From Gammaproteobacteria bacterium (GTDB lineage Bacteria; Pseudomonadota; Gammaproteobacteria; Pseudomonadales; Azotimanducaceae), in NCBI GenBank assembly GCA_026706665.1, contig JAPOYI010000109.1, positions 1 through 64,000 of the forward strand: DNA of 64,000 nt, written 5' to 3'. Shown piece by piece: positions 48,718 to 56,727 of the stretch. The notes under the pieces were generated by a model. That model was not told the origin of the DNA. It worked only from the letters and a program-made list of their open reading frames with translations, and did not search any database. Each line of letters opens with the position of its first letter. The stretch's first letter is position 1. The position numbers and the translations under genes were made by a program.

Positions 48718-49617
48718 TCAGTCAAGGCGTTGAACGGCGTCAAGCAGGGCTCGAATGGTCGCGTTGAGGCGGTGCCGCCCGCCGGGACGCCAGCCGAGGG
48801 ACCGAAGTCCGTCGCAGCGCATGATGTGGTCCGGCGGCGGCATCTCCTTCGGCAACGGGAGGGACCCGGCCGCCACGCCCTGCGCGGCGTACATGCGCTG
48901 GGCGATCTCGCGGGTGCCGAGAACGAGGTCGGAACAGTTGAAGGCTCGGCCCGCGACATCCTCTTCGGGCGCGTTGAGCAGGAGCCAGACCGCGGTCGCC
49001 ACGTCGTCGCCGTGGACTTCGGTTGAAGTGCGCGCCACGGATACAGGCCGTCCGGATGCCACCGCCCGCGCCATGTCGAACCACTTGCTGCGGGCGACTG
49101 GATGCGTGATCCCGTAGACCCCCGTGGGCCTGATGCAGGTCGTGCCGGGATATACGGTGGCCAGGGCTTCCAGGGCAACCTTGAGCGCGCCGTAGTGCGT
49201 GTCGGGGGACGTCGGATGCCTGTCGCCGACGCGCGTGCTGACCGGGCCGCCGAAGACCGCCCGGCTGGACAGGACGACGACGCGGCCGACGTTGTTTGTT
49301 TTCGCGGCGTGCACGAGGCGCAGGCTCCCCAACAGGTTGGTCTGCCAAAAACCCTCGACATCGTTGCCCTCGCCGCCGCGATAGTGACCGGGCAAGTGAT
49401 CGTAGGCCGAGTGCACGAGCGTATCGGCGCCTTCCACCAGGGTGTCCAGCGCCGCCTCGGTGTTCAGGTTGCCCTCGATCCAGGTTACCGGGAAGTCGAA
49501 ACCGGTCCGGTCGCTGTCGGGACGGGCCAGCGCCACGATGTCGCAGCCTTCGGCGGCGAGGCGGGCGGCGATGAAGCGGCCGACGATCCCGGTGGCGCCT
49601 GTCAACGCGACTCTCAT
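48718..49617 (-). CDS. NAD(P)-dependent epimerase/reductase, probable SqdC-like
   Basis: MRVALTGATGIVGRFIAARLAAEG...YGALKVALEAL; follows SqdD-like gene with 4-nt overlap. Confidence 0.8.
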   Translation of the reverse strand: MRVALTGATGIVGRFIAARLAAEGCDIVALARPDSDRTGFDFPVTWIEGNLNTEAALDTLVEGADTLVHSAYDHLPGHYRGGEGNDVEGFWQTNLLGSLRLVHAAKTNNVGRVVVLSSRAVFGGPVSTRVGDRHPTSPDTHYGALKVALEALATVYPGTTCIRPTGVYGITHPVARSKWFDMARAVASGRPVSVARTSTEVHGDDVATAVWLLLNAPEEDVAGRAFNCSDLVLGTREIAQRMYAAQGVAAGSLPLPKEMPPPDHIMRCDGLRSLGWRPGGRHRLNATIRALLDAVQRLD

Positions 49618-50408
49618 CGCTGCGCGGGGGCGCGAATGTCTTCCGGAATCGGCCGACCCTCGAGCACCCGGTACCACAGGTCGATCAGCGGTGCGAGCAG
49701 GTCGCGCTTGGGGTGATCTCTCTGCCAGGGCTTCTCGTACTGGTAGTGAACCACCTTGACGCTCGGCCAATGCCAGAGATCGGGCTGGTTGAAGAAGATG
49801 TACTGCAATACGTTGTAGGTGTAGGGCAATCCATGCCAGTCGGGGTAGTACGACTCGAGGAAGGTCTGATCGGTGCGCCGCCAGAACACGTCCGGGGTGT
49901 CCAGCCGTTCGAGCATTCCCTCGTAGGTGTTCTCACTGGGCTGGGCGACGAAAACCCCGGAGTTCATCCGGTGCATGTCCGCAAGGGACTCGTAGAGGTT
50001 GGGAGCGGCCGAGAATTCCGGGTAGCCGAACAGCTTGTCGATGTTGCGCACGGCGATGGCGTCGGCGTCGATGAAGACGATCCGCTCGTGCTCGGTGAGG
50101 CGCCAGAGCTCGAGCTTCATGAAGTTGTCGATGGGATCGTGGAATGCGGGCTTTTCGCCCTTGGTGAACGGGCTCCTCGCATGCTGCGACGCGCGGCTGT
50201 GGCGCGCCTGGAAGGCCTTTGACATCGCCGGCTTCCCGGTTTCCCGGACGATGCACCCTTCGGCTTCGAGCCGGTCGAGCCCGGGCGTTCCGGGCTTCGC
50301 CATCACGAGGAGGGGGCAGGCGGCCGAGACGCGTTTCAGCGAACGCGCGAGCGCCGTCGCACCCAGCGCGTAGTCCGCGTTGGTCACCAGGGTCGCATAG
50401 GCGAACAC
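49614..50408 (-). CDS. Glycogenin-like (GT8) glycosyltransferase, probable SqdD-like
   Basis: MFAYATLVTNADYALGATALARSLKR...ERIVFIDADAIAVRNIDKLFGYPEFSAAPN...MNSGVFVAQPS...TDQTFLESYY. Confidence 0.87.
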   Translation of the reverse strand: MFAYATLVTNADYALGATALARSLKRVSAACPLLVMAKPGTPGLDRLEAEGCIVRETGKPAMSKAFQARHSRASQHARSPFTKGEKPAFHDPIDNFMKLELWRLTEHERIVFIDADAIAVRNIDKLFGYPEFSAAPNLYESLADMHRMNSGVFVAQPSENTYEGMLERLDTPDVFWRRTDQTFLESYYPDWHGLPYTYNVLQYIFFNQPDLWHWPSVKVVHYQYEKPWQRDHPKRDLLAPLIDLWYRVLEGRPIPEDIRAPAQR

Positions 50409-50466
50409 GGCCTGTGCCCTGGCTCAAGAGGATCCGCAGCTACGGATGAATCGGGAGGTCCCCGGA

Positions 50467-51675
50467 CTATCCGATCGCGTCGCCATTGGCACTGGCGAGG
50501 TGCTCGGCCCGTTCCTTGGTCCAGGCGGCCGTGCTGAGGATCCGGTTGCGGTCGATCCGGTGCGCGTACTTCTTCGCCACATCGACGAGCTCTTCCAGCA
50601 GCCCTTCTCTCAGCGTTGTCGGTTGCAGGCCAAGATCGAGCAGGTGTTCGTTACTGACGACGAGTTCGTTTTCCGCCGCTTCGTTCCGGGGGTTCGGCAG
50701 CCACGCGATTTGCGCGCCGGTCATGTCCTGGATCATGTGGGCGAGGTCGCGCAGACGATGGGTTTCGGTCATCTGGTTGAAAATCTGCGTTCGCTCGCCG
50801 CGCTTCGGCGGATTCCTGAGCGCGAGTTCGATACAGCGCACGCAGTCCTGGATGTGAATGAACGCTCGCGTCTGGCCGCCGGTACCATGCACTGTCAGCG
50901 GGTAACCGATGGCGGCCTGGATCAGGAAGCGGTTGAGCACGGTCCCGTAGTCGCCGTCGTAGTCGAAACGGTTGATGAGTTGCACGTGGCGCCGGGTCTG
51001 GTCGGTGTGGGTGCCCCACACGATGCCCTGGTGCAGGTCGGTGATGCGCAGGCGATCATTCTTGGCGTAGAACTGGAACATGAGCTGATCCAGGCACTTG
51101 GTCATGTGGTAGATGCTGCCTGGATTGGCTGGATAGAGGATCTCCAGGGGAGTGGTGCTGCCGTCATCGAGACGGATGTCCACGGGGAGATAGCCTTCGG
51201 GAATCGTCGCGCCGACGTTGGCGTAGCCGTACACGCCCATGGTGCCGATGTGTACCAGGTGCGCGTCGAGGGAGAGTTCGACGAGCGCGTTCAGCACCTG
51301 GTGGGTGGCGTTGACGTTGTTCGAGACCGTGTAGTTCTTGTGCCGGTCGCTCTTCATGGAATAGGGGGCCGCGCGCTGCTTCGCCAGGTGCACGATGGCG
51401 TCGGGACGCACATCGGCGAGCCAGTTCTTCAGGCCCGGGTAGTCGGTGGCGACATCGATGCGTTCGAAGCCGAGATCGCGCCCGGTGACTTCCCGCCAGA
51501 CGCGCCGGCGCTCCTGGATGGAGTCCATCGGCGTCAGGGACTGCACGCCCAGTTCCGTATCGATCCACCGCCGGCTCAGGTTGTCGGCGATGAACACTTC
51601 GAAGCCGAGATTCGAGAGGTGCAGCGTCGCCGGCCACCCGATGAACCCGTCGCCTCCCAAAACCGCGATTCGCAT
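50467..51675 (-). CDS. sqdB: UDP-sulfoquinovose synthase (SqdB/SQD1-like)
   Basis: MRIAVLGGDGFIGWPATLHLSNLGFEVFIADNLSRRWIDTELGVQSLTPM, SIYHMTKCLDQLMFQFYAKNDRLRITDLHQGIVWGTHTDQT, RTQIFNQMTETHRLRDLA. Confidence 0.93.
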   Translation of the reverse strand: MRIAVLGGDGFIGWPATLHLSNLGFEVFIADNLSRRWIDTELGVQSLTPMDSIQERRRVWREVTGRDLGFERIDVATDYPGLKNWLADVRPDAIVHLAKQRAAPYSMKSDRHKNYTVSNNVNATHQVLNALVELSLDAHLVHIGTMGVYGYANVGATIPEGYLPVDIRLDDGSTTPLEILYPANPGSIYHMTKCLDQLMFQFYAKNDRLRITDLHQGIVWGTHTDQTRRHVQLINRFDYDGDYGTVLNRFLIQAAIGYPLTVHGTGGQTRAFIHIQDCVRCIELALRNPPKRGERTQIFNQMTETHRLRDLAHMIQDMTGAQIAWLPNPRNEAAENELVVSNEHLLDLGLQPTTLREGLLEELVDVAKKYAHRIDRNRILSTAAWTKERAEHLASANGDAIG

Positions 51676-51716
51676 ATCGCGACCCCCGCCGATTGTCCGC
51701 GTCTCGAAAGCCTATG

Positions 51717-52136
51717 TTACCGCTTCGCGCCGGTGCGTTCGATGCTGCTGGCCGAGAGGATGTCGGGCCATGTCCGGCCCTGGCGGTCGAACAGCATCCA
51801 GGCGTGGCCGAGACCGAGGCAGGCAAGGCTCAGGATTCCCCCGGCGATCCTGAGGTGTGCCTGCCGCAGGCCAATGGGCGCATTGCCGTCCGTCACCCGC
51901 AGGCGCCACGCCAGCATGCCGAGCGTCTGGCCCCGCCGCGTCCAGAAGAAGAGGAAGAAGGCGTACGCTTCCGCGAGGAGCAGGACCTGGACCCAGAAAC
52001 CCGTGACCGCGGCTCCGGTCGCCGCCACCAGGACAACGAGAGTCAGTATCCACATGGCGAGGATGACGAGAGCGTCGTAGAGCATGGCGAGCAGGCGCAG
52101 GTGCAACCCCGCGCTGCTTTTGGCCGGTGCGGACAT
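51717..52136 (-). CDS. RDD family membrane protein
   Basis: LHLRLLAMLYDALVILAMWI...FFWTRRGQTLGMLAWRLRVTDGNAPIG. Confidence 0.85.
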   Translation of the reverse strand: MSAPAKSSAGLHLRLLAMLYDALVILAMWILTLVVLVAATGAAVTGFWVQVLLLAEAYAFFLFFWTRRGQTLGMLAWRLRVTDGNAPIGLRQAHLRIAGGILSLACLGLGHAWMLFDRQGRTWPDILSASSIERTGAKR

Positions 52137-53242
52137 CAGAAGACGACGGTGCCATCCGTGTCGATGCGCGCCTGACGGCCGCAGAACTCTTCCGTGGCCA
52201 TTGCCCCGAGCACCTCGGCGTCCCTGGTGTTCGCCCAGGCCCTTCGGCCATCGGGGAGCCTGCAGGCGGCCAGGCCGAGATCGGATTCGCCCCGCCCGAA
52301 CATGACGGTATACGACTCGATCTCCACCGGACCTTCGGCCGACTCCGCGAGTTCGCGCGTCGGCATGGCGTCCACCCGGTCCTGCGGCGTTTCGTGGCGG
52401 AATGCCCAGGCCGGTGGCTCCGAGGCGAACAGGCAGAACGCATGCTTGGTCAGGAATCCGCCATTGCCGGTTACGAGGCCGACCTCGCCCGGGTTGCCGC
52501 GCAGCACCTCGGTCATGCGGGCGATGCCGTGCATCGCGTAGTTGTTCAGCGGACCTCCGGCGAACGCCATGCCGCCGGTCACCGTCAGCGGCCGCTCCTC
52601 GTCGATTCCGAGTTCCGCTGTGGCCACCTGGACGGCGGACGGGAAACAGCTATAGATATCCATGTGCTGGATGTCGTCGACATCGAGGCCGGCCATCTCG
52701 ATACAGCGGTTGCCGGCGATGCGCAGTCCCGGTGAGGTATGAAGGTTGTCGCGATGCGACACGGCATGGGTGTCGTGCGCTTCGGTGGATACCCAGGGGA
52801 AAATCCACTTCGAGGGGGGAATGCCGAGGCGTCGCGCCACCTCGGTGGAAGTGAGGATCAAAGCCGCCCCCTGGTCAACTTTCTCATTGGAATTCATGAG
52901 CTTGAGATAGGGAACGGAGACGGGTCGATTGCCTGGTCCCGGAGTGCGGATCTCGACCGCGCCCTTCGGCTCCCGCATCCAGGCATGCGGATTTCCCGCC
53001 GCGACAAGGCTGAAGCCCGCCCACAGGCGGGAAATGCGTTCGAGGTGGGCGTCGAGCCCTTCGCCCCGCGCGTGCCGGATCGCGTTCTCGAAGATGGGGT
53101 ACATCTGCACCGGGTTCACGATCCCGCGCGATGCCTCGGCGCGGTGGCGCATCCGTAGCTCCTCTGCGACCGCCGGGTCGTCGACGTACTGCTCGACCTG
53201 CGCAACACCCACCAGGACCGGAGTCGTCTCGCTCGTTCTCAT
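52136..53242 (-). CDS. Thiolase-like / acetyl-CoA acetyltransferase family protein
   Basis: TTPVLVGVAQVEQY..., GAALILTSTEVARRLGI, DIYSCFPSAVQVATAELG, VTGGMAFAGGPLNNYAMHGIARM. Confidence 0.85.
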   Translation of the reverse strand: MRTSETTPVLVGVAQVEQYVDDPAVAEELRMRHRAEASRGIVNPVQMYPIFENAIRHARGEGLDAHLERISRLWAGFSLVAAGNPHAWMREPKGAVEIRTPGPGNRPVSVPYLKLMNSNEKVDQGAALILTSTEVARRLGIPPSKWIFPWVSTEAHDTHAVSHRDNLHTSPGLRIAGNRCIEMAGLDVDDIQHMDIYSCFPSAVQVATAELGIDEERPLTVTGGMAFAGGPLNNYAMHGIARMTEVLRGNPGEVGLVTGNGGFLTKHAFCLFASEPPAWAFRHETPQDRVDAMPTRELAESAEGPVEIESYTVMFGRGESDLGLAACRLPDGRRAWANTRDAEVLGAMATEEFCGRQARIDTDGTVVF

Positions 53243-53353
53243 GGAATTGCTGCCCGCTGCCTTGCGAACGGCATGATACGTGAAGGGAGGCCCCGGCCGT
53301 TCGGGAACCCGTTGGGGACCCGTTGGGGACCCGTTTGACTTCGTGTCTGTTGA

Positions 53354-53369
53354 ATCAGATATTTCTGAT
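53354..53369. promoter_or_regulatory. Inverted repeat ATCAGA-tatt-TCTGAT abutting regulator start codon
   Basis: Perfect 6-4-6 palindrome immediately 5' of the ATG at 53370. Confidence 0.4.
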
Positions 53370-53939
53370 ATGACCGAAACACCTGAAACTCGTTTGCCGG
53401 TGGCGGTGGAGAATTTCATCCTGCGCTGGGGCGACATGGGGACGCACTGGGGCATCAATCGTTCGATCGCCCAGATTCACGCATTGCTGTACCTGTCGGA
53501 GCACGCGCTGACGGCGGAAGAGATTTCGCGTCAGCTCGGTATCGCGCGTTCGAACGTCAGCAACTCCCTGCGCGAACTGGTCGGCTGGAAGCTGGTGCGC
53601 CGCGTCTCCGTTCGCGCGGACCGGCGTGACTATTTCGAGGCGGAGACGGATCTTTGGGAGATCGTCACGCGCATCGCCGAGGGCCGCAAGGCGCGTGAAA
53701 TAGACCCGGTCCGCCTGGCCCTCAAGGAGTGCATCGCCGAAGCCGAGGCCGATCCCGACGTGAGTGGTGTCGCCATGACGCGCCTCGCGGACATGATGGC
53801 GTTCATCGACACGATGAACAACTGGTACGGGCAGATGCTGACCCTCCCGAAGAGCACGCTCGTGGCGCTGATCAGCATGGGGTCACGGGTGGTCCGGGCG
53901 CTGAGGCCGGGCAGAAGCATCGAGCCGACGGGGCGCTAA
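53370..53939 (+). CDS. GbsR/MarR family transcriptional regulator
   Basis: GINRSIAQIHALLYLSEHALTAEEISRQLGIARSNVSNSLRELVGWKLVRRVSVRADRRDYFEAETDLWEI. Confidence 0.88.
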   Translation: MTETPETRLPVAVENFILRWGDMGTHWGINRSIAQIHALLYLSEHALTAEEISRQLGIARSNVSNSLRELVGWKLVRRVSVRADRRDYFEAETDLWEIVTRIAEGRKAREIDPVRLALKECIAEAEADPDVSGVAMTRLADMMAFIDTMNNWYGQMLTLPKSTLVALISMGSRVVRALRPGRSIEPTGR

Positions 53940-54565
53940 CGGATGACATGACCGACTTCACGTGCGGCGTTCTTCAGAAGGGTGATCATCCCGGGGTCGT
54001 CCAGCGCCTTGTGAAATCGCGGTGAGTTTGGCAGTGCTACTGCGGGGTCGACACGGTCATTCAGCACGATGGCCACGGCGTTTGCATGCATCGAGGAGGG
54101 ATAGGCGAGGCCCTGCGCCTTCGAGTAGGCAACGTATAGTTCCCAAGCCCAATTGCGGCTCACGGATCGCGCGCCGGTCATGAGCCCCATCGAGGCACCG
54201 ATGCGTGTCGGGAACGCGCCGGTGAGGTCGAGAAGCTTGAGCGGCTGCGTCACCGGGAATCCGACCAACGCCGGTTTGCGGTGGGAGCGATGGATCGTGC
54301 GGGTTTTCTGGAAGACTTCCGCGAGGCAGGTGACGGGGTTTAGTGCCAAGTACATGACGGAACGACCTTCGGCCGGCTGGCCTTCTGGCTGGTGATCGAA
54401 CCGCGCGTCGGTAGGGCCGAACGTTCGGAACTGATTCCAGCGGGACGGGTGCTCGCCGCCCCGGAAGTACACACGCCACAGCTCGTCACCGGGCTCGACA
54501 GGGCGCCACTCGGGAGCGGTGGAGTCGAGTGTGTCGAGATTCGGGTATTGGGGAACCTTCGGCAC
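53936..54565 (-). CDS. RES-domain toxin, divergent subfamily
   Basis: LWRVYFRGGEHPSRWNQFRTFGPTDARFDHQ...SVMYLALNPVTCLAEVFQ...LKLLDLTGAF; GTG start overlaps upstream antitoxin-like stop by 1 nt. Confidence 0.8.
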   Translation of the reverse strand: MPKVPQYPNLDTLDSTAPEWRPVEPGDELWRVYFRGGEHPSRWNQFRTFGPTDARFDHQPEGQPAEGRSVMYLALNPVTCLAEVFQKTRTIHRSHRKPALVGFPVTQPLKLLDLTGAFPTRIGASMGLMTGARSVSRNWAWELYVAYSKAQGLAYPSSMHANAVAIVLNDRVDPAVALPNSPRFHKALDDPGMITLLKNAAREVGHVIR

Positions 54566-54783
54566 TACCGATCCGGCAGCACCTTGAGTACGGCGTTGAC
54601 ATCGAGTCCAGCATTCAACCAACCAAGCGGTGACATGTCTTGCAGGTCCGGATCGGTAGTGGTGATCCAGCGTTGCACCGACACGGGATCGAGATCGGCA
54701 ATTGCCTGATTCACTCGGCTGATATTCGGTACGAGTCTCTGATCGGCGAGCTGGTAGACGGGGATGTACCAGCGTCCATCGGC
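54565..54783 (-). pseudogene. Antitoxin-like reading frame without a recognisable start (probable N-terminally truncated partner of the RES toxin)
   Basis: Minus-strand translation DGRWYIPVYQLADQRLVPNISRVNQAIADLDPVSVQRWITTTDPDLQDMSPLGWLNAGLDVNAVLKVLPDR*; no in-frame ATG upstream as far as the SDR 3' end. Confidence 0.5.
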
Positions 54784-54790
54784 ATTGACG

Positions 54791-55639
54791 TCAGTATATG
54801 CCCCGCTCGTCCAGGTACTGTCGCCAGCGCTCGACAGAGCCCTGGATGTCGGCCAGTCGCCCTGAGACCCCGGCTGCGATGTCGGGATGCGTGAATATGT
54901 ACGCTTCGTTCTGCTGGATCGCGTGGAGCGTCATGTCCCCCACGATGGAAGGGTCGAGCATGCCGTCGAGGAACTTCGCGTAGGCTTCGAGATTCATCGG
55001 CTGAGGATCGGAACCCGGCTGCGCCCGGAGCGCATCCGGACGGGTGCGCCCCGAGGTAAAGATGTTGGTGTCGACGAAGCCGGGACAGAGCACGGATACG
55101 CCGATGTTTCGCGATGCAAGTTCGGCGCGCATCGTCTCGGACAGTCCGACGACGGCGAACTTGGTGGTGTTGTAGACGGAAAGGCCCGGTACCGGCACGT
55201 GTCCCGCAAGGGAAGCCGTGTTCACGATGTGGCCGCCTTCGCCGTGCGCGACGATGCGCGGCAGGAAGGTCTGGACACCGTTGACAACGCCTTGCAGGTT
55301 GACGCCGAGGACCCAGTCCCAGTCGTCGTAGGACAGCTCCTCGATGGGACCCGCGAGACCGACGCCGGCGTTGTTGCAGACCACGTGAACCTTGCCGAAG
55401 GCGTGCTCCGTCTCGTCAGCGGCGCGGGCCATGGCGTCCCGGTCGGTGACATCCGTGCGCAGCCCGATCACGGGGGCGTTGCCCGGCGCGAAGGACGCGA
55501 TGGCCGCATCGAGGGCCTGCTCCTCGATATCCGCGATCGCAACCTTCATGCCGGCCGCGCAGAACGACCGCGCCATGGCCAGGCCGATCCCGCTGGCGCC
55601 GCCGGTGACGAATGCGACCTTTCCCGCTACGTCGCGCAC
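54791..55639 (-). CDS. SDR family NAD(P)-dependent oxidoreductase
   Basis: AFVTGGASGIGLAMARSFCAAG, NNAGVGLAGPIEE, NTASLAGHVPVPGLSVYNTTKFAV. Confidence 0.95.
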   Translation of the reverse strand: MRDVAGKVAFVTGGASGIGLAMARSFCAAGMKVAIADIEEQALDAAIASFAPGNAPVIGLRTDVTDRDAMARAADETEHAFGKVHVVCNNAGVGLAGPIEELSYDDWDWVLGVNLQGVVNGVQTFLPRIVAHGEGGHIVNTASLAGHVPVPGLSVYNTTKFAVVGLSETMRAELASRNIGVSVLCPGFVDTNIFTSGRTRPDALRAQPGSDPQPMNLEAYAKFLDGMLDPSIVGDMTLHAIQQNEAYIFTHPDIAAGVSGRLADIQGSVERWRQYLDERGIY

Positions 55640-55821
55640 TTTCGTGAATCCCTGTTAGGAGGAGGAAAAGGGATGGTACTACGGCGAATCCGTGTGTCCG
55701 GCGCCGGGATTCGGGGTGGCCGCGCGAACGGTGGTGTTGGGCATGTGGCCGAGGCGGGTTGAAATTCGCGGGCAACCTTCTAAGAATATGCGCCGCTTCT
55801 ACAGGCGGGAAGGATCGACGG

Positions 55822-56727
55822 GTGATTGAGGCACGGGAGCTGACGCGGCGCTTCGGCGAAAACGTGGCGGCGGATTCGGTGAGTTTCACCATAGGGCAGG
55901 GTGAAATCGTCGGTCTGCTCGGGCACAACGGCGCCGGCAAGACGACGGTCATGAAGCTGTTGACGGGTTTCCTCGAACCGAGTTCGGGAGCGGCGGAAAT
56001 AGACGGGCAGGATGTGACCGAACACGCAGCGGAGGTGCGGCGCAAGGTGGGCTACCTGCCGGAAACGGTGCCGCTGTATTCGGAAATGACGGTGGTCGAC
56101 TACCTCGAATTCGCGGCCACGGTTCGGGGCGTGCCCGCGTCCGAACGCTCTTCCGCCGTTGGCCGGGTAGTGGAGGCGACGGGCCTGAACGAACACGCGC
56201 TTGCCGTCATCGACACCTTGTCCAGGGGTTTCAAGCAGCGTGTCGGCGTGGCCCAGGCGATTCTGCACTCACCCCGGTTCCTGATCCTGGACGAACCTAC
56301 CAGCGGCCTCGATCCGGCGCAGACGCAGGAGATGCGGGACCTTATCCGCCGCCTGGCGGAGTCCGCCACGGTGATCCTTTCTACCCACATCATGCAGGAA
56401 GTGGATGCCGTGTGTGACCGGGTGATGATTCTCCGGGCCGGGGAACTCGCACTGGACGAGAAACTTGCCGACCTGCAGCGAAGCGAACGCCTGTTCGTGG
56501 GTACGGACGCCGAACGCGAGGCCCTGGCGGAAGCTGTTGGCGAGCGCGTCGACCTCGATGCCGCGGACGGCGGCTGGTTCCTCACCTTCGACCGCCCGCC
56601 GGGCGACGACCTCTCCGCTGAAGTTGCGGCGAGCCTGGTCCGGTCGGGAATCGCGTTTCATGCGCTGCAACGGGAGAAGCGCGACCTGGAGACCGTTTTT
56701 CGCCGTGTGAGTGGCACCGATGTCTGA
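55822..56727 (+). CDS. ABC transporter ATP-binding protein (GldA-like)
   Basis: VGLLGHNGAGKTTVMKLLTGFLEPSSG, LSRGFKQRVGVAQAILHSPRFLILDEPTSGLDPAQ; GTG start. Confidence 0.92.
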   Translation: MIEARELTRRFGENVAADSVSFTIGQGEIVGLLGHNGAGKTTVMKLLTGFLEPSSGAAEIDGQDVTEHAAEVRRKVGYLPETVPLYSEMTVVDYLEFAATVRGVPASERSSAVGRVVEATGLNEHALAVIDTLSRGFKQRVGVAQAILHSPRFLILDEPTSGLDPAQTQEMRDLIRRLAESATVILSTHIMQEVDAVCDRVMILRAGELALDEKLADLQRSERLFVGTDAEREALAEAVGERVDLDAADGGWFLTFDRPPGDDLSAEVAASLVRSGIAFHALQREKRDLETVFRRVSGTDV

